From contig JAYFQF010000004.1 of assembly GCA_034927285.1 (NCBI GenBank), forward strand, positions 62,001-126,000: a stretch of 64,000 bases of DNA, written 5' to 3'. Position 1 is the stretch's first letter. Each line of letters begins with the position of its first letter. Source of the DNA: JAYFQF01 sp034927285 (GTDB lineage Bacteria > Bacillota > Peptococcia > DRI-13 > UBA5745). This document shows, one piece after another, positions 57,635 through 64,000 of the stretch. Under the pieces are notes generated by a model. It had not been told where the DNA came from, ran no database searches, and was given only the letters and a program-made list of their open reading frames with translations. The position numbers were made by a program, and so were the translations under genes.

Positions 57635-58573
57635 ATGGAAAAGGAAGGCCTTAACCTAAAAGGAAAGATCGACTGGCGTCGGCTGGCGGCGCGGCTGGAA
57701 AAGGAATTTCCCGGCCGGCCGGCCTTAGGCGTTCCCTTAGCCGATCATACCTCCTGGAAGGTGGGAGGGCCGGCGGCCCTGATGTACTGTCCGTTGTCGG
57801 CGGAAGACTGCGCGGGGGTCTTTGCTCTTTGCCATAAGGAAGGCATTCCCCTGCTGATTTTGGGCAGCGGCACGAATTTATTGGTGGCCGATGAAGGCGT
57901 GGACGCTCTGGTACTGAATATGAACGGGCTCCGGGAGATTTCCTGGCAGCACCGGCAGGTAAAGGCGTCGGCCGGAGCCTCCCTGGCTCAGGTGGCGGCC
58001 ATGGCGGGCCAGCGGGACTTAAGGGGATTGGAATTTGCCATCGGCATCCCCGGTTCCGTAGGCGGAGCCGTACTGATGAACGCGGGAGCTTATGGCTGCC
58101 AGATGTCCGATGTGGTAAAAGCGGTAGAGATTATGGAGCATAGCGGCAGACGGCTTCGGCTTTCTTCAGGAGAGCTGGAGTACCGCTACCGGAAGAGCAG
58201 GCTGCAGGATGAGAGCTGGCTGGTGCTGGAAGCGGAATTGGAGCTGACGGCTGGCGACGGAGAAGAAATCAGGGAAACCATGAAGCGGTATCTGGAAAGC
58301 CGGCGGGCTAAACAGCCCCTGGAGCTGCCCAACGGCGGCAGCGTATTTAAGAATCCTGCCGGACAGGGGGCCGGGCGCTTTATCGACCGGGCGGGCTTAA
58401 AAGGCCTTACCATCGGAAGGGCCCAGGTATCGCCGAAGCATGCGAATTTTATTGTAAACTTAGGAGGCGCCCGGGCGTCGGATATCCGGGAGCTGATCGG
58501 AAGGGTCAGGGCCACCGTGGCAGAGCTTTACGGGGTGGAGTTGGAAAGGGAGGTAATATACTGGGGGTTCTGA
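57635..58573 (+). CDS. murB: UDP-N-acetylenolpyruvoylglucosamine reductase
   Basis: 312 residues. FAD-binding motifs LILGSGTNLLVAD and IGIPGSVGGAVLMNAGAYG; catalytic Ser in GGSVFKNP, and the SPKHANFIVN block near the end. It reduces enolpyruvyl-UDP-GlcNAc to UDP-MurNAc with NADPH, type I/IIb layout. ATG 57635 is chosen (GAAAGGGAG upstream) over ATG 57614. Followed by murA, whose product it uses. Confidence 0.97.
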   Translation: MEKEGLNLKGKIDWRRLAARLEKEFPGRPALGVPLADHTSWKVGGPAALMYCPLSAEDCAGVFALCHKEGIPLLILGSGTNLLVADEGVDALVLNMNGLREISWQHRQVKASAGASLAQVAAMAGQRDLRGLEFAIGIPGSVGGAVLMNAGAYGCQMSDVVKAVEIMEHSGRRLRLSSGELEYRYRKSRLQDESWLVLEAELELTAGDGEEIRETMKRYLESRRAKQPLELPNGGSVFKNPAGQGAGRFIDRAGLKGLTIGRAQVSPKHANFIVNLGGARASDIRELIGRVRATVAELYGVELEREVIYWGF

Positions 58574-58627
58574 CGGCAGGGTTACAGGCCGTCGGGCTGC
58601 CTTTCCAGGGAATCGGGGGGAGGCATT

Positions 58628-59881
58628 ATGGAAAAATATGTGGTGATGGGCGGCAGGCCCTTGTCCGGCAAGGTGAGGATCGGGGGAAGCAAAAACTCGG
58701 TGCTGGCGCTTTTACCGGCTTGCCTGCTGACGGAAGAAGAATGCATTCTATACGACGTGCCCGATTTAAGCGACGTTCATCATATGCTCCAGGTCCTTGA
58801 GATACTGGGGGCAGCTACAGATAAGAAACAAAGAACCATCAGTATTGATGCCGCAAGACTTCAGTTTCAGACGGTCCCGGATCGCCTGGCCAGAAGCATA
58901 AGGGCATCAAATTTAATCTTAGGACCCTTGCTGGCCAGGCTGGGGCAGGCGTGGATTCCTTTTCCCGGCGGCTGCAGTATCGGCTCCCGGCCCATGGATC
59001 AGCATCTGCGGGGGCTTCGGCTCATGGGGGCGGAGATCACCGAGAAATTCGGCTGTATCGAAGCCAGGGCCAAGAAGTTAAAGGGCTGCGAGATCTGCCT
59101 GGACTTTCCCAGCGTGGGCGCTACGGAAAATCTGATGATGGCGGCTACCCTGGCCCAGGGAGTGACGGTCATCCAGAATGCGGCCCGGGAGCCGGAGATC
59201 GTGGAACTCCAGAATTTTCTTAATGCGATGGGGGCAAGAGTAAGGGGCGGCGGCAGCAATTCCCTGCGGATCGAGGGCGTAAACCGCTTGCGGGGCGCGG
59301 AGCATGTGCTGATTCCCGACCGGATCGAGACCGGCACCTATATGGTTATGGCCTTGGCGACAAAAGGGCAGATTTTCTTGGAAAATGTGATTTCCGAGCA
59401 TCTGGATTCGGTGATCGCCAAGCTCCGGGAGGCCGGGGCGGTGATCCGCGAGGAAGAAGGGGGCCTGTGGATCGGCAGCCCCGCCAAGCTGAAGCCTGTG
59501 GACTGCAAGACTATGCCTTATCCGGGCTTTCCTACGGATATGCAGGCTCAGCTGATGGCGCTGATGACTACGGTGCCTGGCGCCAGTATCGCAACGGAGA
59601 CGATTTTTGAAAACCGGTTCCAGCATGTGGCGGAGCTTTGCCGCATGGGAGCCGATATCCGGGTGGACGGACGTACGGCGGTAGTCCAGGGAGTGGCGGC
59701 TTTGTCCGGCGCTTATGTGGAGGCCACGGACCTGCGGGCCGGCGCCGCCCTGGTCACGGCGGCCATGATGGCCGAAGGCGCCAGCGTCATCGGAAATATC
59801 CATTATATTGACCGGGGATATGAGCATTTCGAGCAGAAACTGACGAATTTAGGGGCGCAGATTATGCGGATTACAGGCTAG
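58628..59881 (+). CDS. murA: UDP-N-acetylglucosamine 1-carboxyvinyltransferase
   Basis: 417 residues. The flexible loop with the catalytic cysteine reads PGGCSIGSRPMDQH at about residue 118, so fosfomycin-sensitive chemistry is expected; GGSKNSVLALLPA opens the protein and FPTDMQAQLMALM is the conserved C-terminal-domain block. It transfers enolpyruvate from PEP to UDP-GlcNAc, the committed step of peptidoglycan synthesis. GGGGGGAGG precedes the ATG. The 370-bp stretch that follows (59882-60251) is GC-rich with CCGCCGGCGG-type palindromes; I see no gene in its first 270 bp. Confidence 0.98.
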   Translation: MEKYVVMGGRPLSGKVRIGGSKNSVLALLPACLLTEEECILYDVPDLSDVHHMLQVLEILGAATDKKQRTISIDAARLQFQTVPDRLARSIRASNLILGPLLARLGQAWIPFPGGCSIGSRPMDQHLRGLRLMGAEITEKFGCIEARAKKLKGCEICLDFPSVGATENLMMAATLAQGVTVIQNAAREPEIVELQNFLNAMGARVRGGGSNSLRIEGVNRLRGAEHVLIPDRIETGTYMVMALATKGQIFLENVISEHLDSVIAKLREAGAVIREEEGGLWIGSPAKLKPVDCKTMPYPGFPTDMQAQLMALMTTVPGASIATETIFENRFQHVAELCRMGADIRVDGRTAVVQGVAALSGAYVEATDLRAGAALVTAAMMAEGASVIGNIHYIDRGYEHFEQKLTNLGAQIMRITG

Positions 59882-60251
59882 TCCTGGAAACGGCAGCGCC
59901 GCCGGCAGCCAACCGGCCGCCGGCGGCGGGGCACCTGAAGACAGTAGCCGCACTGCTGAGCCGTAAGGACAAACCGTCCGCCGGCGGCCCGGTACCCGTG
60001 ATCCCCGCTGCCCGGGATAACTGCGGCATCCTTCATCATCTGTGATACCCGCAGCGTCGGTAATCTGCGGTTTCCTGGCTGGCGGCAGCTTTCGGCGGTT
60101 TTCCGCTGAATGGCTGCGGACAAGCCCTGCCTGGAGGGGCCTTTATTAAAATTAAGTGAAAAATGTTTCCAACCGGCCTTCAGCGCTTGAAAATCAACCC
60201 GGGGTAGGATATTATGAAACAGCTATAGAGGCGAAAAAGAAAGGACAAACT

Positions 60252-61028
60252 GTGACCTCGAGAAGAACTACTACAAAATATCAGAGGCGACGGGCGCAGT
60301 TAAGGCGGACGCTTACCGCAGGCCTCGGTCTGATTTTTATCTTTATGGCCGGCTTCTGCGGTTATTCGCTGGCAAATTCTTCTTTGTTTGATTTGTCCGA
60401 GGTGCAGGTAGTGGGAAATACCACGGTGACCATGGAGGACATTCTGGAGGCCAGCGGCCTGAGAACGGGATCGAATATCCTGAAGATTTCGCGGCAGCAG
60501 GCGGCGGAAGGCATACAGGACATACCGTTTATTAAGTCAGTGGACATCGCCCGGAATTTTCCCAGCAAGATGACCATTACGGTGACGGAACGCACGCCAA
60601 AGTATCTGGTTTACTTCGGCAACCGGTACCTGGCCCTGGATGAAGAGCTGCGCTGCCTTTATGAGGCCAGCCTGGCGGCCACGGCCAACTGGCCGGTGCC
60701 GGTCATTCAGCTCAGCAGCGAGTCCATCATGCTGGAGCCGGGGGAGGTATCCGAAGATGAGGGCTTAAAAGCCGCCGCTGCTCTTTTGGACCAGCTGGAT
60801 CCATTTTTCCTGGAGAACATCAAGGAAATCGACGCCCCCAGCCAATGGGACATGTCCGTCATTAATTTGGACGGCCTTCGGGTATATTTCGGCCCCCCTG
60901 ACAATTTACCGCAAAAACTCCAAAATTATGAGGAATTGGTAATAAAAAACGCCGCGGAGTGCAACGCGCAAAAGCTTGAATACATTGACCTTCGCTACGA
61001 TACCAACCCTGTAATCAAGAAGAAATAA
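60252..61028 (+). CDS. cell division protein FtsQ/DivIB
   Basis: 258 residues from GTG 60252, which has AAGGA 6 bases upstream; an in-frame GTG at 60156 would add 32 residues but its nearest strong site, GGAGGGG, is about 16 bases off. A basic cytoplasmic N-terminus (RRTTTKYQRRRAQLRRT) is followed by one membrane helix (about residues 20-42 in this numbering), a POTRA domain (FDLSEVQVVGNTTVTMEDILEASGL onward, shown in part) and a beta domain with SKMTITVTERTPKYLV. It forms the septal complex with FtsL and DivIC. Position between murA and ftsZ agrees with divIB; ftsA is not found after it. Confidence 0.9.
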   Translation: MTSRRTTTKYQRRRAQLRRTLTAGLGLIFIFMAGFCGYSLANSSLFDLSEVQVVGNTTVTMEDILEASGLRTGSNILKISRQQAAEGIQDIPFIKSVDIARNFPSKMTITVTERTPKYLVYFGNRYLALDEELRCLYEASLAATANWPVPVIQLSSESIMLEPGEVSEDEGLKAAAALLDQLDPFFLENIKEIDAPSQWDMSVINLDGLRVYFGPPDNLPQKLQNYEELVIKNAAECNAQKLEYIDLRYDTNPVIKKK

Positions 61029-61031
61029 GTC

Positions 61032-61060
61032 TTCCTTAAACATTAAAAAAATGATATACT
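61032..61060 (+). promoter_or_regulatory. possible ftsZ promoter
   Basis: TATACT at 61055-61060 is a good -10; the hexamer at 17 bp (TTCCTT, 61032-61037) is a weak -35. It lies in the 113-bp gap between ftsQ and ftsZ. Confidence 0.45.
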
Positions 61061-61141
61061 CATGGAAGGATTATTTAAAAAACTGTTGAATGTATGAAAC
61101 TAGGTTAATTTAAGATAGCCGATGGAAGCGAGGGGTTAAGA

Positions 61142-62302
61142 TTGGCATTCGAATTTGAATTGGACGATAATGTCGGCCGCGAGATTATAAAGGTACTTGG
61201 CGTTGGCGGCGGTGGCGGCAACGCGATTAATCGCATGATATCCTGCGGGCTGAAGGGCGTGGATTTTGTTGCCTTAAATACAGATGCCATGGCCTTGAAC
61301 CGTTCCCTGGCTGATAATCGGGTTCAGTTAGGCGCTAAGTCCACCAGGGGCCTTGGAGCAGGCGCCAAACCTGAGGTGGGAGAAAAGGCCGCCCAGGAAA
61401 GCCGCGATGAGATTGCCGCCTTGATTAAAGGCACGGACATGCTGTTTATTACCGCCGGAATGGGCGGCGGTACCGGTACCGGCGCAGCTCCCGTGGTGGC
61501 CCAGATTGCCAAGGAGGAGGGCATTCTGACGGTAGGAATCGTTACCCGTCCCTTCCTGTTTGAAGGCAGAAAGAGAGCCCGGCAGGCTGAGGAAGGGATC
61601 GATAAATTAAGGGAAAACGTAGACGCCCTGATCGCTATTCCCAATGAAAAGCTGTTGCAGATCGTGGATAAAAACACCTCCATGGCCGCGGCTTTCCTGA
61701 TGGCCGATGAAGTGTTGCGCCAGGGCGTCCAGGGCATCACCGATCTGGTAAAATCCCCCGGCGAGGTTAATCTGGATTTTGCCGACGTGACTACGGTGAT
61801 GAAGGACGGCGGAGAGGCCCTGATGGGCATTGGACAGGCCAGCGGCGAAAAGCGGGCCATCCAGGCCGCCCAGGCCGCCATTTCCAGCCCGCTTCTGGAG
61901 ATCGCCATCGACGGCGCCAAGAAGGTATTGATGAATATTACCGGCGGTTCCAGTCTGACTCTGATGGAAGTAAACGAAGCGGCAAATCTGATTACCGAGG
62001 CTGCCGATCCCGAAGCCGAGATCATCTTCGGACAGGCTATCGACGAGTCTCTGGGCGAAGATATCCGCATCACCGTTATCGCCACAGGTTTCGGCCCCGG
62101 CAGTAATAAAAGCTTTGCTCCTGCCGGAAAGGCCAAGCCTGCCGCCGGCAGAGCCGGCGAGATCGAGCTGGAGACCATCTTTGACCGGAACAAGCGTACC
62201 GGCGGAAGCTTCGGCAGCGGCTTGTCTTCTTCTCCCAAGAGCCAGGATAGCCGCAACGATCTGCCGCCTTTCCTGCAGAGTAAAAATTTCTTTGACAAAT
62301 AA
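61142..62302 (+). CDS. ftsZ: cell division protein FtsZ
   Basis: 386 residues. GTP-binding tubulin signature GGGTGTGAAPV at about residue 108, KVLGVGGGGGNAINRM at the N-terminus and the T7 loop LDFADVTTVM. The C-terminal linker is short, ending in DLPPFLQSKNFFDK, a conserved tail that binds FtsA/SepF. It polymerises into the division ring. The start is TTG 61142 after GCGAGGGG. A long antisense frame over it is a shadow. A very strong terminator follows, ending the dcw cluster. Confidence 0.99.
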   Translation: MAFEFELDDNVGREIIKVLGVGGGGGNAINRMISCGLKGVDFVALNTDAMALNRSLADNRVQLGAKSTRGLGAGAKPEVGEKAAQESRDEIAALIKGTDMLFITAGMGGGTGTGAAPVVAQIAKEEGILTVGIVTRPFLFEGRKRARQAEEGIDKLRENVDALIAIPNEKLLQIVDKNTSMAAAFLMADEVLRQGVQGITDLVKSPGEVNLDFADVTTVMKDGGEALMGIGQASGEKRAIQAAQAAISSPLLEIAIDGAKKVLMNITGGSSLTLMEVNEAANLITEAADPEAEIIFGQAIDESLGEDIRITVIATGFGPGSNKSFAPAGKAKPAAGRAGEIELETIFDRNKRTGGSFGSGLSSSPKSQDSRNDLPPFLQSKNFFDK

Positions 62303-62433
62303 GAACAGTCCGGATGAGAAGACTCTGCGCCTGTGACCGGGGCAGAAAAGGGCTTGGAAGCAAATCCTTAAACAAAAGGAAAAATCGGGTTCAAGGTCGA
62401 TGGCCGGGCTGAAGAAAAATGGAATGTAAAGTC

Positions 62434-62468
62434 AAATGTTGGGGTGCGAAAGCGCCCCAACATTTTTT
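62434..62468 (+). terminator. strong intrinsic terminator at the end of the dcw cluster
   Basis: AAATGTTGGGG (62434-62444) with TGC, loop GAAA, GCG and CCCCAACATTT, then TTTT: one of the strongest hairpins in the window. The 130 bp from the ftsZ stop show nothing else. Confidence 0.93.
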
Positions 62469-62507
62469 TGTCCGGATTTTTATCCGGCCGATTATCCCTA
62501 TTGGAAT

Positions 62508-63005
62508 CTATTTCATTCTGCCGAATTTCATTTCCACGCCGGCAGAATCGTATTTTTTCCGCTTGCCGGAAATCTCTTTGATATCAATGCGCCAAAGGGC
62601 GGTGCGGCCCAGGCTTTCGGATACGGCTCCCTCAAAGGCGGCCATGTTGTCCGGGGTATAACGAAGGCAAATCCGGCGCAGGGCTTCGATTTTTTCCTGA
62701 TCCTCCGTAATTTCCCGGGCGGCGCCGAATACAACGGCGGATTCGTATTCCGTGGTGAAACGGCCTTGTGGAATATGGGCGTAGCTGACAAAGGACAGGC
62801 AGACTTCAGGCCGGCGGCGCAGATTGGCGACTTTTTGGCCCTGGTGGGCGCAGTGAAAATAGAGGCTATCCCCCACCCGGACAGCGCTGACCGGTATGCA
62901 ATAGGGCGTTCCGTCCTCATTGACGGTGGCAAGAGTGCCGAAAGGGCTGTGATCAATTACCTCGTAAGCGAATTCCCCGGGCATTTCTCTGTCTTTGCGG
63001 CGCAT
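62508..63005 (-). CDS. pyridoxamine 5'-phosphate oxidase-fold flavoprotein (NimA-like)
   Basis: 165 residues. A split-barrel FMN-binding fold: GTLATVNEDGTPYCIPVSAV and LYFHCAHQGQKVANLRRRPEVC are typical of the pyridoxamine-phosphate-oxidase-like/5-nitroimidazole-resistance (Nim) family. Members bind FMN or heme and reduce nitro compounds or other small molecules; the true substrate is unknown. ATG 63005 is best placed, 7 bases after AAGGAGG; the TTG at 63011 is too close. Convergent with the dcw cluster and divergent from spoIIGA. Confidence 0.88.
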   Translation of the reverse strand: MRRKDREMPGEFAYEVIDHSPFGTLATVNEDGTPYCIPVSAVRVGDSLYFHCAHQGQKVANLRRRPEVCLSFVSYAHIPQGRFTTEYESAVVFGAAREITEDQEKIEALRRICLRYTPDNMAAFEGAVSESLGRTALWRIDIKEISGKRKKYDSAGVEMKFGRMK

Positions 63006-63166
63006 GGCCAAACCTCCTTAACAGTTATTGGTGGCGGATAAGGCAAAGAAGCTTTATCCCCATCTATTATAAAGTAAAAGGCGGGCTTTTGGCAGAACTT
63101 TTCCCGGATCAACGGTTTCTTTTTTTCCGGTGACGGAAACCGACAGAATTCTGGGGGGAAAAAGCG

Positions 63167-63172
63167 TATAAT
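63167..63172 (+). promoter_or_regulatory. possible -10 of the spoIIGA promoter
   Basis: TATAAT, 53 bp before the spoIIGA start. No -35 at 17 bp. In B. subtilis the spoIIG promoter has an unusually long spacer and needs Spo0A~P; a matching -35 at 22 bp is not evident here either. Confidence 0.35.
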
Positions 63173-63225
63173 GAGTCTTGTGGTAATAAATGGAAAAGAT
63201 TCGATAAGGCAGGGGGCTACGGCAA

Positions 63226-64000
63226 ATGGCAGGGCAGCCTTATATCCTGGTATATGCTGACATTGTTTTGCTGTCGAATTTCTGCCTGGATTATCTGAGC
63301 CTTTGGCTGGCCGGGCGGCTGACGGGCCGGCCGGGAGGACGGCTCCGGATGGCGGCGGCGGCGGCCCTGGGCAGCGCCTTCGCTCTCGCGGCGGAGCTTT
63401 GGCCTTATGGACCGGCAAACGGATTGGGCTGCAAGGCAGCCGTCAGCGTCCTGATGGTGGCCCTGGGGTTGAAGCCGGCGAACAGACGGTGGTTGCTGCG
63501 TCTGCTTACCGGCTTTTATCTGGCGGCTTTTGCTTTAGGCGGCAGCGCCTTTGGCCTGGCGTATTTTTTGGGCGGGGCCTGGCGCCGCTGGACAAAAGCC
63601 GGCGGCGTCTGGCCGGCGGAACTGCTGACCGGGCTGCCGCTGCCGGAACTGCCGGCTCTTTGGCTGGCCCTGGGAGCCTGCTTTTGCATCGGGGCCATAG
63701 CCCTGGCGGCCCGGCGCCGGCGAGGGTTGGAGCGGCAGGCGGCCCGGCAGGTTTTGGAGGCGGAACTGTGCTGGAAGTCCGCATCCTGCGGACTGAAGAT
63801 ATTGATTGATACCGGATGTCAACTGTACGAACCGGTCAGCGGCCTGCCGGTTCTGGTAACCACCCTGGGGGCCTTAAGCCGCTCGCCGGACCTTGGGGCC
63901 CGGCTCGGCGCCCTGGATCTGCCGGCGCTGGCGCGCCTGCCCTGCCGGGGTCTGAACGGACCGGCGGAGCTGCCTGTTTTAGGGCGGGCCCAGCTGCGTT
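63226..64000 (+). CDS. spoIIGA: sigma-E processing peptidase SpoIIGA (3' end outside window)
   Basis: Open frame from ATG 63226 (AGGGGGC about 10 bases upstream) to the window end, 258 codons seen. The N-terminal half has about five membrane helices beginning YILVYADIVLLSNFCLDYLSLW, the SpoIIGA opening. The aspartic-protease half starts near residue 190 with LKILIDTGCQLYEPVSGLPVLV, where DTG holds the catalytic Asp (about residue 195). SpoIIGA cleaves pro-sigma-E in the mother cell after a forespore signal. The family usually has DTGN; here it is DTGC. sigE would be expected downstream, outside the window. Confidence 0.93.
   Translation, partial: MAGQPYILVYADIVLLSNFCLDYLSLWLAGRLTGRPGGRLRMAAAAALGSAFALAAELWPYGPANGLGCKAAVSVLMVALGLKPANRRWLLRLLTGFYLAAFALGGSAFGLAYFLGGAWRRWTKAGGVWPAELLTGLPLPELPALWLALGACFCIGAIALAARRRRGLERQAARQVLEAELCWKSASCGLKILIDTGCQLYEPVSGLPVLVTTLGALSRSPDLGARLGALDLPALARLPCRGLNGPAELPVLGRAQLR

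Noticed and set aside
61324..62298. 324-codon open frame antisense to ftsZ
   Set aside because: Shadow of ftsZ; no family features.
63272..63278. TGTCGAA, an exact Spo0A box
   Set aside because: It lies inside the spoIIGA coding region, downstream of the start, so it is probably chance.

Overview
The window (about 64 kb, GC-rich, almost fully coding, mostly on the + strand) looks like the chromosome of a spore-forming, strictly anaerobic member of the Firmicutes, class Clostridia (a Peptococcaceae-type relative is my inference). The sporulation genes (SpoIIGA, a YhcN/YlaJ-type spore lipoprotein, a SpoIVFA-like degenerate M23 protein, an SpoVD-type PBP), the complete [FeFe]-hydrogenase maturation set (HydE, HydF, HydG), the large dcw cell-wall/division cluster, a MurE carrying the meso-DAP signature DNPR, a perfect sigma-54 promoter and many TTG/GTG starts behind strong Shine-Dalgarno sequences all fit. 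No phage, insertion sequence or CRISPR array is visible.

Layout. 1-3.6 kb: end of a sensor histidine kinase, two small exported proteins, thymidylate kinase (minus strand) and a YhcN/YlaJ lipoprotein. 3.7-8.5 kb: a two-gene SufC/SufB-like Fe-S assembly pair, a Na/Pi cotransporter-PhoU fusion and an MFS transporter. 8.6 kb: tRNA-Leu(GAG) with its own promoter and terminator, then an Fe-S flavoprotein. 9.7-14.2 kb: a hydrogenase-maturation operon (TM1266-like regulator, hydG, hydE, hydF) preceded by a structured leader ending in an intrinsic terminator. 14.2-17.4 kb: an AT-rich regulatory region, a membrane transporter, and a soluble chemoreceptor behind a sigma-54 promoter. 17.4-21.8 kb: cardiolipin synthase and a convergent cobalamin-dependent methionine synthase without reactivation domain.

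21.9-31.1 kb: the conserved block spoIVFA-like / two radical-SAM-family genes (TIGR03960, TIGR03936) / RNase G / [aldehyde dehydrogenase] / L21 leader, rplU, prp, rpmA / obgE. 31.1-33.9 kb, directly after obgE: a response regulator that has lost its phosphoacceptor, an RsbT/RsbW-type ATPase and an H-cluster-type iron hydrogenase homologue with altered active-site motifs. This is my best candidate for an under-described (redox or H2 sensing) signalling module. 34.2-38.5 kb: a DUF1858 CxxC protein, DUF1015, a GNAT and a P-loop NTPase, a small membrane protein and a PerR-like Fur regulator with promoter and operator. 38.8-42.5 kb: VTC-domain polyphosphate polymerase, DUF4956 membrane protein and an Asp-rich beta-helix lipoprotein (Cthe_2159-like). 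42.5-45.5 kb: a P-loop/Asp23-like fusion, a DnaD-domain protein and a DnaC/DnaI-type helicase loader.

45.6-62.5 kb: the dcw cluster in order mraZ, rsmH, ftsL, spoVD/ftsI, murE, mraY, murD, ftsW, murG, murC, murB, murA, ftsQ/divIB, ftsZ; murF and ftsA are not in it. It starts with MraZ-type direct repeats over the promoter and ends with a very strong terminator. 62.5-64 kb: a flavin/PNPOx-like protein on the minus strand and the 5' part of spoIIGA, cut by the window end. Coordinates of starts were set by Shine-Dalgarno spacing; functions come from motif recognition by eye, without database searches.
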